This document shows, in pieces, positions 49,020-60,710 of a DNA stretch of 64,000 bases; the stretch's first letter is position 1; the number at the start of each line of letters is the position of its first letter. Below the pieces are notes generated by a model. It saw only the letters and a program-made list of their open reading frames with translations, had not been told where the DNA came from and ran no database searches. The DNA is taken from positions 9,647,498 through 9,711,497 of the forward strand of contig OU452226.1 in assembly GCA_911728455.2 (NCBI GenBank), read 5' to 3'. Both the position numbers and the translations under genes were made by a program. Source of the stretch: Marthasterias glacialis. Its lineage: Eukaryota > Echinodermata > Asteroidea > Forcipulatida > Asteriidae.

Positions 49020-50000
49020 GCATTACTAGAAAACTTGACGGTCCCTTTCCTTAGGTTGAGCACGCACAACTCTAGCAATACTAGAAAACTTACTAAATAC
49101 TAGCATTATTAAATACTAGAAAACTTATGGGCCCTTTCCTCCGTGCTGAGCACACCCAACTCTAGTATTACTAAATAGTAGAAAGCTTTATGGGGTCCTT
49201 TCCTCCATGCTGAGCATGCACAAGTCTAGCAATACCCATACTAGAAAGCTTATGGGGTCCTTTGCTGAGAGCGTAGTCATGACTCTAGTATTACTAAATA
49301 GTAGAAAGCTTTATGGGTACCTTTCCTCCATGCTGAGCATGCACAAGTCTAGCAATACCCATACTAGAAAACTTATGGGGTCCTTTGCTGAGAGCGTAGT
49401 CATGACTCTAGTATTACTAAATAGTAGAAAGCTTTATGGGTACCTTTCCTCCATGCTGAGCATGCACAAGTCTAGCAATACCCATACTAGAAAGCTTATG
49501 GGGTCCTTTGCTGAGAGCGTAGTCATGACTCTAGTATTACTAAATAGTAGAAAGCTTTATGGGTACCTTTCCTCCATGCTGAGCATGCACAAGTCTAGCA
49601 ATACCCATACTAGAAAACTTATGGGGTCCTTTGCTGAGAGCGTAGTCATGACTCTAGTATTACTAAATAGTAGAAAGCTTTATGGGTACCTTTCCTCCAT
49701 GCTGAGCATGCACAAGTCTAGCAATACCCATACTAGAAAACTTATAGGGTCCTTTGCTGAGAGCGTAGTCATGACTCTAGTATTACTAAATAGTAGAAAG
49801 CCTTTCCTTCGTGCTGAGCATGCACAACTCTAGCAATACCCATACTAGAAAACTTATGGGCTCCTTTATTAAAAGGGGACGTCACGACTCTAGCATGGTG
49901 CAGCCTTCTGTTATTTTACCCTTTCATTACTACATACTTGAAAGCTTATAGGGCCCTTTCCTCTTAGAGTTAGTCATGGCTCGAGCAATACTAAAAAACT
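49020..50000. repeat. 123-bp tandem array with degenerate flanks
   Basis: Five near-perfect units starting at 49207, 49330, 49453, 49576 and 49699 (each with atgctgagcatgcacaagtc and ggggtcctttgctgagagcg), plus diverged partial units at 49020-49206 and 49830-50000. Because 123 is divisible by three and the unit lacks an in-frame stop, a 208-codon frame results. I regard it as a by-product. Confidence 0.93.
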
Positions 50001-50677
50001 TAAGGGGCCCCTTCCTCAGATGTTTTTGCATATAACTTGGAAATTTTTTATTTCAGACTTTTAAAGGCCCTTCTAAGAGGTTTTATTTTTGTAGGCAGAT
50101 GCCATAAATGTCCTTTAGCATGGTGCAGCCTTCTGTTATTTTACCCTTTCATTTAGACCAACAGGCTGGAGACCAGCACGGTTCCTTTTTGATTTACAAA
50201 ATGTTACTTTAAATTACTGTTAGTGCGTACAGGAAATAAGACCAACAAAGCTGCATGATAAAATCTTAAAGCCATGACTCCCATTCGTACTTTCCTCTTA
50301 ATAAAAGAGTACAATAATTGTTTTGGAAGACATTGTTTGAGAAATATGCTGGCGCTATTTTCAAATTGATGTTTAATTTGTTACACCAGGTGGTTTTCTA
50401 CATTCTGTGGTAAGCCAGTATTTTCTCGAGGTAGCTAAACCAAGATTGCAAGAATATGCTTTTCAGCAAGCCATACTAGTATTGTACTCTTCAATTGATG
50501 GATCATCCAAAGTTTTCAAAATGTTTAAGGTCGTACTGAGAGTGCTACAAGAAAAATTGTTGTGTTGACAGAATGTTAGCAGTCCAAGCTTATTCCCCCC
50601 ACCAAAAAGGGCATTATGCTCACGCCTGAGTTCTGGTTTCCTCTGCTGATTCTACTGAAGAGATATCAACCATTTTC

Positions 50678-50838
50678 CATGCATTTTAACTCTTTCACTA
50701 AGGCGCGCCGCTCACAGCGGCTCGGTGAATTACTTCATATGCCGGAGAGCTGCTGCCAGCAACTCGAAATAAACAAAATATTAAACAATTCCATCACAGC
50801 TGTACATTATATTCCGTAGTGAAAGAGTTAAAGGCATG
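50678..50838. mobile_element. Palindromic MITE, TTTAACTCTTTCACTA ends
   Basis: tgcattttaactctttcact is inverted as agtgaaagagttaaaggcat at 50818-50837. The GC-rich core (ggcgcgccgctcacagcggc) contrasts with the flanks. The 67-codon frame inside is random. Confidence 0.75.
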
Positions 50839-51329
50839 CACAGCCTCTAAACCCACCTCTAACAAAGAGGTCAACGAATGGGAGGGGGGCCTTTGTTAGG
50901 CCTGCATAAAAATAATTGAAAACTTTGGATGACCCCTAAGTATAGCTCCATGTCATATTGTCTAGGGTTGTTTCAATCTGATATGTAGAGTAAATTAAAT
51001 CGTTATTTTCATTCGCTTGATGAAGAAATATTCCCCATGACATCAAGTGGTGTCAACATTTTCTAATTTCTATTCGAGAAATAGATGAGAGAAATGGGTG
51101 GTTGATCTTATAATAAAATATATTGTTAATCAATAAAGGAATTTATTGTCCTAAAAGTTTTTATTGAAACTTTGTGTTAAAATATATTCTCCCGAAATTA
51201 TTGTAAAAATCATGATTAAAAAAGGAAAAAATTACTGTGGACAGTACAAAAAGCACCATAAAATTTTTTGAAAACTATAGAATTATAAATAGGCAAATCT
51301 CTTATAAACAGGCATAACAAGTTCAAATG

Positions 51330-52300
51330 TTGCCTACAGAGGGCAGTAAACAGGATTAAGTTATTCAAATGTGAGTCCATTAACATCATTTTAAAAGAAG
51401 TTAAAAGGTGCACAGGTTCATGACAACAAAAATCGCTGATACAAAACAAATTCAGCCTGAAGATTTTGTAAATAGCGTTTATTAAATATCATTTGTGTAA
51501 TCATTTGCGGTCTTAAAAAATTTGCGGAAAAAAAATCGAAGTAATTGCCTATAGAGAGCAGTTTACAGCTTGAGAGTCATTCGGCAATCAATCATTGACC
51601 ACAGTATTTTCAAGTGTTTCTTTGCGAAAAACAGGTAAACATTTACCTTCTAGAGGGCAGTATATAACGCAGAAATTATTTGTTTTTTCCCACAATACCC
51701 ACAGAAAAAGAATTACATACAAAAAGGCAGTACCATTTGAGATAAATAAGAAATGGTTGCCACAACAAACAACAAATTTGTTTTAAAATTTATCTTGTTT
51801 TATAGAGGGCAGTATACTCGTAGCACCAAAAAATACGTTCCTACATTCACATGTATTTATACATAAGTTAGGCTATACAGTACCATTTGAAACAATCCAG
51901 TACTAAAACAAACGCCAAGATGTTTTAAATTTGTCCGATAGAGGGCAGTTTATAACACCGTAAATACCTTCCTAGTTCCTATGTAAAGGTAAACTATGGA
52001 GATAAGACCACAAATTGTTCACGTGCAAAATGTATACATTTTGTACAATGTAGTCAAATGCGCATGTTTTAGAAATAGAGGGCAGTATACATGTAGCTAG
52101 TATCTCAAAGTCGCAAGCTATTGTCAATTCTTTCCAAAGATATCCTATACACACTTTAATCTATTATAAATCTTGAGTTTGATTTTCTTAATGTTTTGCC
52201 CATAAAGGGAAGCACAATAAATGTCAAATAAAATCCAGTATGCGCAAACTGTTAAATCATTGAGGGCAGTAGACCAACTGACAGAGGGCATTGGGCAAGC
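51330..52300. repeat. Degenerate repeats with conserved TAGAGGGCAGT core
   Basis: TAGAGGGCAGT or a close variant occurs at 51337, 51552, 51651, 51803, 51939, 52076, 52261 and 52283. Spacing is often 137-151 bp, and flanking text is only loosely conserved (for example cagtaccatttgaga/cagtaccatttgaaa). The core resembles the centre of the CTCF consensus. Confidence 0.75.
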
Positions 52301-52574
52301 ATTAGGCACCCACACACCCATTCTTCCTTTTATCATTTTAAATAAAGGACTACTCATCAAAATCATTCACATGTTACCGCATGTGCTTATCCTACAAACT
52401 GTGATGCCAGTACACAGCAGCCAACGTGTCAACGCGTATGTAAAATACATTGAAATCATGCGCAATCTGATTACAATGTTTACCATACCCACGCTGTGCC
52501 TTGGCCATTCAGCCCTCCAGGCTGGCCCCATGACTGACACCCAGCCAACCAATACCCACCCCGAGCCCTAGTCC

Positions 52575-52925
52575 TTCAACCCGGGAGAGTACTATGCAGC
52601 AAGGACCACACCAGCCCTTACCCTACCTCAGCCCAGCCCACCAAGCCTCCAGCCATCAGCACCACTTGGTCAATCCCCAATCAGTCCCAGTGACTACCAG
52701 CCAGCCAGGACCCTACCCACCTGTCACCCACCCTCACTCGGCCTTGTCCACCAAACCTCCAGCACCAGCCATCCACAGCCCTCAGTCAATCCATCCCAGT
52801 GACTACCAGCCAACAAGGACCCTTCCCACCCCTCACCCGCCCTCACTCAGCCCAGTCCACCAAGCCTCCAGCCCCAGCCATCCACAGCACTCAGTGACTG
52901 CCATCTAGCCCTCCAACCCTCAGCT
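52575..52925. repeat. C-rich minisatellite, about 110-bp unit
   Basis: cccagtgactaccagccagc (52686) recurs as cccagtgactaccagccaac (52795), with ccaccaaacctccagc/ccaccaagcctccagc following. About three partial units, C-rich on the plus strand. The 104-codon Pro/His/Ser-rich frame is a product of composition. Confidence 0.8.
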
Positions 52926-53084
52926 CCATGGCCCTCTGGCCCAAAAATCAGAGCTCCAAGGGCCTTGGTCAACCCTCAGATCAGCCAGAAATCCAAGGCT
53001 CGAGCCAGGGAAAACTTTTGGTCAAAAATTTTCTAAGTCAGCCCATTCTAATATTCATCAAGTCAAAAACCGTTAGATTTTCAA

Positions 53085-53290
53085 GCAAGCTCAGTAGCAG
53101 AGCGGTGAAAGATAGAGGTTACAGAGCTAGAGGTACCTGGTTCAAGCCCTACCCTATTTTACAAGAAATTTAAAAAAAAGTCTTTTTTACTGGTAAAAAA
53201 GGTTCCAGCTAGGTTTTGAACCCCCGAGCTCACAGCTCCAGAATTCTGGGAGCTGTGAGCTAGCACGCTGGGCTAAATCGCCGCTTGAAA
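53085..53290. repeat. Two convergent tRNA-like sequences
   Basis: Plus: ctcagtagcagagcggtgaa and tacctggttcaagccctacc (B-box-like) at 53090-53155. Minus: B box GGGGGTTCAAAACCTAGC at about 53208-53225 and an A-box-like GATTTAGCCCAGCGTGCTAG at about 53260-53280. Neither folds convincingly as a tRNA; probably two SINE heads facing each other. Confidence 0.45.
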
Positions 53291-54049
53291 AAATTTCTCG
53301 GACGTTATATATAAACCTTAGGATGGGTGGGTCAAAAAAAAAATAATGAGATGCACACTTTGACCTGTGACCTCAGAACTGAAAGCAGCAAATACAAGAC
53401 AAATAGTTTGGGCATTTGTAAGGTTTTGTTTGAAACGTTTATTTCAAAATCTTTTATTTACAAGCAGAATATAAAAATACTATAATTTACACACATTAAT
53501 TTATTTAAATGAAGTAATAATAATTTATCTAAATGAAGAATTACAATTGTATCTTCAAAATGTTAAATGTGTAAAAATTACCCTTAAATTTGTCAATAAA
53601 AAATAACTTTTTTATATAAGTTGCTTATTAGAAAACTAAAAAAGATATGCAAATTAACAGTAGCAGACATTATTTTTAAAACATCGAAAGGGATTGTAAA
53701 TTAAACTTGTGTAAAACCTCCCTTTAACACTAAAAAACTGTTATTCTATATTACAAAAAGTAGTCAAACTTTACAGCATCGCATGTCAGCCTTACTTAGC
53801 ATCAAACGTTAACCTTTATTTTTCCATTAGCAGTCTGACTATTAATTGGATACAAATAGTGCCCCCCTGTCATTCACTTGCAAGTAATGTTTTACTCAAA
53901 TTATGCGCCTTTCCAAACATTATAAAACACTTTCATACATATATCTAAATACAGGCAAAAGTTGTACACAGATTTGCAAATTTACATCTAGTAATCATCT
54001 TCTGATCTAGAACTCTGCAGTGATAATTAATAATTAAAACACCTGGAGC
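53291..54049. other. AT-rich non-coding sequence
   Basis: Nothing beyond short A/T runs; no supported gene. Confidence 0.5.
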
Positions 54050-55920
54050 ACGGTGTGCTCAAAATGATACATCCACCTCCACCCAGCCCTTGGTTTAATT
54101 GTATCGAAAACACAACATTTAAACTTTTAATCAATCATATAGCCCCTTTGTCACATCCAAGTTCTCCTCCCAAAACCTTCAACATTAGAGGAAAAAAGAA
54201 AAACAAATTGAAACAAAAAATCATGTATTTGAGAACTCATCACTAGTTATCAATCTTGCATCCCTGCCATTAATTTGAAGTTTTGTTTTTGCATCTAAAA
54301 TTAAATGTCCGTTAAATTTTTTATTATCATTTTTTTAATTTATATTACCATCCTCCTTATAGATGAATGTTATTTAGATATGTAGAAACGATATGAAAAA
54401 GTTGTTATAAAACTATTTTAATGTCATAAACAATGCTTGAGTAGAAATGCATGTACCCCCATATTTTTGTTTGAACCATCTGTTTTTATGTATGGTATTA
54501 ATTTTTTTTTTGAGCACCCACCATATCTAACAAAAACAATTATGATTTTTTTTAAAATACCCTCACCCGCCCCTAAACATTCACCAGTTACATTGTGTAC
54601 AGTTACAATATGCCTTACAAATGATGTTGTAGTTTCCACTTGCCTTCCCACTTAGCCCCCCCCCACGAAACCCTTCATTTTTAATGTATTCTATACTCTG
54701 TTCACCTTTAATTGGAACATTCAACCTTAACCACCTCTAAACATTCATCAGTTACATTGTATACACATACAATATTCCTTACAGTTTTTATTGAATTTTT
54801 AGTGTTTTGTAGTTTCCACTTTCCTTCCCACTTAGCCCCCCCCCCACAAAACCCCTATTTTTAATATATATTCTGTTCACCTCAAAATTGGAACATTTAT
54901 TATCTAAATGAAAGTCTTGTTTTTTCATCATGTAATTATTAAAACTACAATAATTCTTATTCAATTCACCAACCTGACCCAATCCAAATTTAAATACATA
55001 TTTATGACTAATTATTTGTTTGTTTCCCACCCTGCATCCCAATTTCATTTGTTTATTTAAATGTTGTGTTCCACACTCCCTACCCTACCCCAATATTATT
55101 TTAGTTAAAAATGTGAAATTAAATGTGTCCTGTTTTCCCAAGCATCCATCCTATTGTCTATAAAAAGTTGTAATTATTTCACACACCCAAAACACTTAAC
55201 AGTTACATGTAGTTAAAATTAAAAATTATATTTGTTTAACTACATGTATGTGTTCTTTACCCCTTTCTTCCCAAAATGCTATATTTTGTTATTTCACATT
55301 ACAGATGTATTATTTTGTTCCCCATATCACACCCTACAATTGTAACATTTATTTTCTTATGAAATCTTGCTTTTTAAAGCTTATCATATATATATAAATA
55401 TAAAAATTACAATAGTTTGTACTAAAATTCACCCACTCCACCCATACTAGTTATTATAAATTGAAATACATATAATAGTATTAGTCTTGCCATTTCTTTT
55501 TTTCCCATTTATTCCAAATAATTTTTTTTTGTTGAATTGTTTTATTACCTGTTCCCCACTCAACTCCCAACCCAAAGGAAATTGTAACAAAACTGTAAAA
55601 TTAAATGTAACTTGTTTTCAAAGCACCCACCCTATGGACATTTCAATAATTTCCACCCACCCCCAAACAATAATCAGTTATGTTATAAATAAATATATAT
55701 ATGTATATATTTTATTTAACTGTGTATTTTCCCTCTTCCTCTCCCCCTCCCCTTCAAAAAAGATATATATATGTCTTATCCTATCAGCACATCCTAAATT
55801 TCATTTTATAAAAAAATGTATTCTTTATTACACTATCCCCTGTGTTAAAACACATAGCTGTGGTCAATGTAAACTGTGGTTCCCCCCCCCCCCACCACCA
55901 CCAGCAGTATAAACGTATAT
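54050..55920. repeat. G-depleted tract with diverged long tandem copies
   Basis: The plus strand is strikingly poor in G and rich in T, A and C. Repeated phrases (ctaaacattcaccagttaca, tagtttccacttgccttccc, acttagccccccccc) occur at 54575-54665 and again at 54735-54846. Weaker echoes (acagttacat, caccccaa, cccaccct) continue to about 55700. A (TA)n tract lies near 55690-55710 and a C10 run near 55880. No genes. Confidence 0.65.
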
Positions 55921-56219
55921 AAACAACCAGGTCCGTTAGTTATTTAGAGAATTAACAATTACTTCCTTAATTAAGAAAAGAAACCATTTTGCAGAGTTTG
56001 AGCTCAGAAAACTACAACCAACTTAAATAAACAGTAGCAACTTATGGACTTATTCAAATAATGGACAGCCAACAAAAATACATCAGCTTACTTGATCTGT
56101 TGATGACATAAAAAATTGTTAAAACAGTAAAACCTTCTATCAAAACATATTCTTCGAACTTAAATCTATAAAAACATAAATAAAAGGCTGCATAATACGA
56201 CCCCCTTGGATAGTCCCCT

Positions 56220-58715
56220 CTGCCATGATCCTCAGCATCTGGCAGCATTTGGCTATTTGGGATACTCCCAGTTAGTGAGGCAAAATTTTGCATTTAAATC
56301 TCATTTATTAAATAAAACCCAATTTATTTGTACAAATGTCGAGGAAAGAGATTACTCTCGATATTTGGGATATCTCAAGTTAGTGAGGAAATTTTTTTGC
56401 ATTAAAACCTTTCAGCACATTACCCTCTGACATGATCCTCAGCATCTGGCAATATTTGGCTATTTGGGATATCCCCAGTTAGCTAGGCACACTATTGTAC
56501 TAGAAACTCATAATAAATATATTAATGTGGAGGGAAGAGGTTACCAGCACATTACCCTCTGCCATGATCCTCAGCATCTGGCAATAGTTGGCTATTTCAG
56601 ATATTCCCAGTTAGCTAGGCAAACTGTTGTATCAAAACCTCATTTATTAAATATATTAAAATGGAGGGAAGAGGTTACCAGCACATTACCCTCTGCCATG
56701 ATCCTCAGCATCTGGCAATGTTTGACTATTTGGGATATTCCCAGTTAGCTAGGCACACTATTGTACTAAAACCTCATAATTTGGAGGGAAAAGGTTACCA
56801 GCACATTACCCTCTGCCACGATCCTCAGCATCTGGCAATTTTTGGCTATTTCAGATATTCCCGGTTAGCTAGGCAAACTATTGTATCAAAACCTCATTTA
56901 TTAAATATATCAATGTGGAGGGAAGAGGTTACCAGCACATTACCCTCTGCCATGATCCTCAGCATCTGGCAATGTTTGACTATTTGGGATATTCCCAGTG
57001 AGCTAGGCACACTATTGTATCAAAACCTCATTTATTAAATATATTAATGTGGAGGGAAGAGGTTACCAGCACATCACCCTCTGCCATGATCCTCAGCATC
57101 TGGCAATAGTTGGCTATTTGAGATATTCCCAGTTAGCTAGGTACACTATTGTACTAAAAACTCATAATAAATATATTAATGTGGAGGGAAGAGGTTACCA
57201 GCAAATTACCCTCTGCCACGATCCTCAGCATCTGGCAATATTTGGCTATTTGGGATATTCCCAGTTAGCTAGGCAAACTATTGTATCAAAACATCATTTA
57301 TTAAATATATCAATGTGGAGGGAAGAGGTTACCAGCACATTACCCTCTGCCATGATCCTCAGCATCTGGCAATGTTTGACTATTTGGGATATTCCCAGTG
57401 AGCTAGGCAAACTATTGTATCAAAACCTCATTTATTAAATATATCAATGTGGAGGGAAGAGGTTACCAGCACATTACCCTCTGCCATGATCCTCAGCATC
57501 TGGCAATGTTTGACTATTTGGGATATTCCCAGTTAGCTAGGCACACTATTGTACTAAAACCTCATAATTTGGAGGGAAAAGGTTACCAGCACATTACCCT
57601 CTGCCACGATCCTCAGCATCTGGCAATATTTGGCTATTTCAGATATTCCCGGTTAGCTAGGCAAACTATTGTATCAAAACCTCATTTATTAAATATATCA
57701 ATGTGGAGGGAAGAGGTTACCAGCACATTACCCTCTGCCATGATCCTCAGCATCTGGCAATATTTGGCTATTTGGGATATTCCCAGTTAGCTAGGCACAG
57801 TATTGTATCAAAACCTCATTTATTAAATATATCAATGTGGAGGGAAGAGGTTACCAGCACATCACCCTCTGCCATGATCCTCAGCATCTGGCAACAGTTG
57901 GCTGTTTGAGATATTCCCAGTTAGCTAGGTACACTATTGTATTAAACCTCATGTATTAAATGTATTAATGTGGAGGGAAGAAGTTACCAGCAAATTACCC
58001 TCTGCCATGATCCTCAGCATCTGGCAATAATTGGCTATTTCAGATATTCCCGGTTAGCTAGGCAAACTATTGTATCAAAACATCATTTATTAAACATATC
58101 AATGTGGAGGGAAGAGGTTACCAGCACATTACCCTCTGCCATGATCCTCAGCATCTGGCAATAGTTGGCTATTTCAGATATTCCCAGTTAGCTAAGCAAA
58201 CTATTGTATCAAAACCTCATTTATTAAATATATTAAAATGGAGGGAAGAGGTTACCAGCACATCACCCTCTGCCATGATCCTCAGCATCTGGCAATGTTT
58301 GACTATTTGGGATATTCCCAGTTAGCTAGGTATACTATTGTATTAAACCTCATGTATTAAATGTATTAATTTGGCGGGAAGAGGATACCAGCACATTACC
58401 TTCTGCCACGATCCTCAGCATCTGGCAATATTTGGCTATTTGGGATATTCCCAGTTAGCTAGGCACAGTATTGTATCAAAACCTCATTTATTAAATATAT
58501 CAATGTGGAGGGAAGAGGTTACCAGCACATCACCCTCTGCCATGATCCTCAGCATCTGGCAACAGTTGGCTGTTTGAGATATTCCCAGTTAGCTAGGTAT
58601 ACTATTGTATTAAACCTCATGTATTAAATGTATTAATGTGGAGGGAAGAAGTTACCAGCAAATTACCCTCTGCCATGATCCTCAGCATCTGGCAATATTT
58701 GGAAAGAACATTTTC
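56220..58715. repeat. About 134-bp tandem array, 19 copies
   Basis: ctcagcatctggca marks 19 units from 56231 to 58681, mostly 132-134 bp apart. Two units are 120 bp (after 56704 and 57492), 788 bp apart, and a pair of similar blocks lies 668 bp apart (57703 and 58371). Those offsets equal six and five units. Frames of up to 129 codons arise from the repeat and alternate phase between units. Confidence 0.95.
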
Positions 58716-58899
58716 AATAAGCCAGGCATTAATGCAGTAAACCATTATTTATTAATATGGAGGGAAGCCCATATTAGTCTGGTCCAAATGTTAAGTTGAC
58801 CCATGAAGTGTTGTAGATCTGGCATAGAAATATAGATTTCACACAAAAGTGTAGCACTCATTCTGATGAAGTTTAGTCATCTCACAGATGTATATGTAG

Positions 58900-60700
58900 A
58901 ACTTGCCCAGATGTAGTGTAGAACTGGCAAACAAAGTGAAGAACTTACACAGGTGTAAAGATTGCACAGATGAAGTGTAGAACTCACAAAGACGAAGTGT
59001 AGAACTCACATAGATGAAGTGTATAACTCACAAAGATGAAGTGTAGAACTCACATAGATGAAGTGTAGAACTCACAAAGATGAAGTGTAGAACTCACAAA
59101 GATGAAGTGTAGAACTCACAAAGATGAAGTTTAGAACTCACAAAGATGAAGTTTAGAACTCACAAAGATGAAGTGTAGAACTCACAAAGATGAAGTGTAG
59201 AACTCACAAAGATGAAGTGTAGAACTCACAAAGATGAAGTGTAGAACTCACAAAGATGAAGTGTAGAACTCACAAAGATGAAGTTTAGAACTCACAAAGA
59301 TGAAGTGTAGAACTCACAAAGATGAAGTGTAGAACTCACAAAGATGAAGTGTAGAACTCACAAAGATGAAGTGTAGAACTCACAAAGATGAAGTTTAGAA
59401 CTCACAAAGATGAAGTGTAGAACTCACAAAGATGAAGTGTAGAACTCACAAAGATGAAGTTTAGAACTCACACAGATGAAGTTTAGAACTCACACAGATG
59501 AAGTGTAGAACTCACAAAGATGAACTGTAGAACTCACATAGATGAAGTGTAGAACTCACAAAGATGAAGTTTAGAACTCACATAGATGAAGTGTAGAACT
59601 CACAAAGATGAAGTTTAGAACTCACACAGATGAAGTTTAGAACTCACAAAGATGAAGTTTAGAACTCACAAAGATGAAGTTTAGAACTCACAAAGATGAA
59701 GTGTAGAACTCACAAAGATGAAGTGTAGAACTCACAAAGATGAAGTGTAGAACTCACAAAGATGAAGTGTAGAACTCACAAAGATGAAGTGTAGAACTCA
59801 CAAAGATGAAGTTTAGAACTCACAAAGATGAAGTGTAGAACTCACAAAGATGAAGTGTAGAACTCACAAAGATGAAGTGTAGAACTCACAAAGATGAAGT
59901 GTAGAACTCACAAAGATGAAGTTTAGAACTCACAAAGATGAAGTGTAGAACTCACAAAGATGAAGTGTAGAACTCACAAAGATGAAGTTTAGAACTCACA
60001 CAGATGAAGTGTAGAACTCACAAAGATGAACTGTAGAACTCACATAGATGAAGTGTAGAACTCACAAAGATGAAGTTTAGAACTCACATAGATGAAGTGT
60101 AGAACTCACAAAGATGAAGTTTAGAACTCACACAGATGAAGTTTAGAACTCACAAAGATGAAGTTTAGAACTTACAAAGATGAAGTTTAGAACTCACAAA
60201 GATGAAGTTTAGAACTCACAAAGATGAAGTGTAGAACTCACAAAGATGAAGTGTAGAACTCACAAAGATGAACTGTAGAACTCACATAGATGAAGTGTAG
60301 AACTCACAAAGATGAAGTTTAGAACTCACATAGATGAAGTGTAAAACTCACAAAGATGAAGTTTAGAACTCACACAGATGAAGTTTAGAACTCACAAAGA
60401 TGAAGTTTAGAACTCACAAAGATGAAGTGTAGAACTCACAAAGATGAAGTTTAGAACTCACACAGATGAAGTGAAGAACTCGCACTGATGAAGTTTAGAA
60501 CTTACACACATGAAGTGTAGAACTGGAACAGATGAAGTGTAGAACTGGAACAGATGAAGTGTAGAACTCAACAGATGTGGTGTAGAACTGACACAGATGT
60601 GTTGAACTCGCACTGATGAAGTTTAGAACTCGCACAGATGAAGTGTAGAACTTACACAAATGAAGTGTAGAACTCAAAAAGATGAAGTGTAGACATTGCA
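58900..60700. repeat. 22-bp tandem array, about 80 copies
   Basis: The unit is AACTCACAAAGATGAAGT plus GTAG or TTAG. Edges (58900-58980 and 60460-60700) are degenerate. A variant with tgaactgtag occurs at 59521, 60027 and 60269, offsets of 506 and 242 bp (23 and 11 units), which shows block duplication. Confidence 0.97.
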
Positions 60701-60710
60701 TAGATGTGTA

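Noticed and set aside
49207-49833. 208-codon repeat protein
   Set aside because: Produced by a 123-bp satellite whose unit is a multiple of three; no start context or splice support.
52594-52908. 104-codon Pro/His-rich protein
   Set aside because: Composition-driven frame in a C-rich minisatellite.
56464-58577. Series of similar frames (CHDPQHLAIFGYLGYSQLAR...)
   Set aside because: Products of the 134-bp array; they shift phase between units and end at repeat boundaries.
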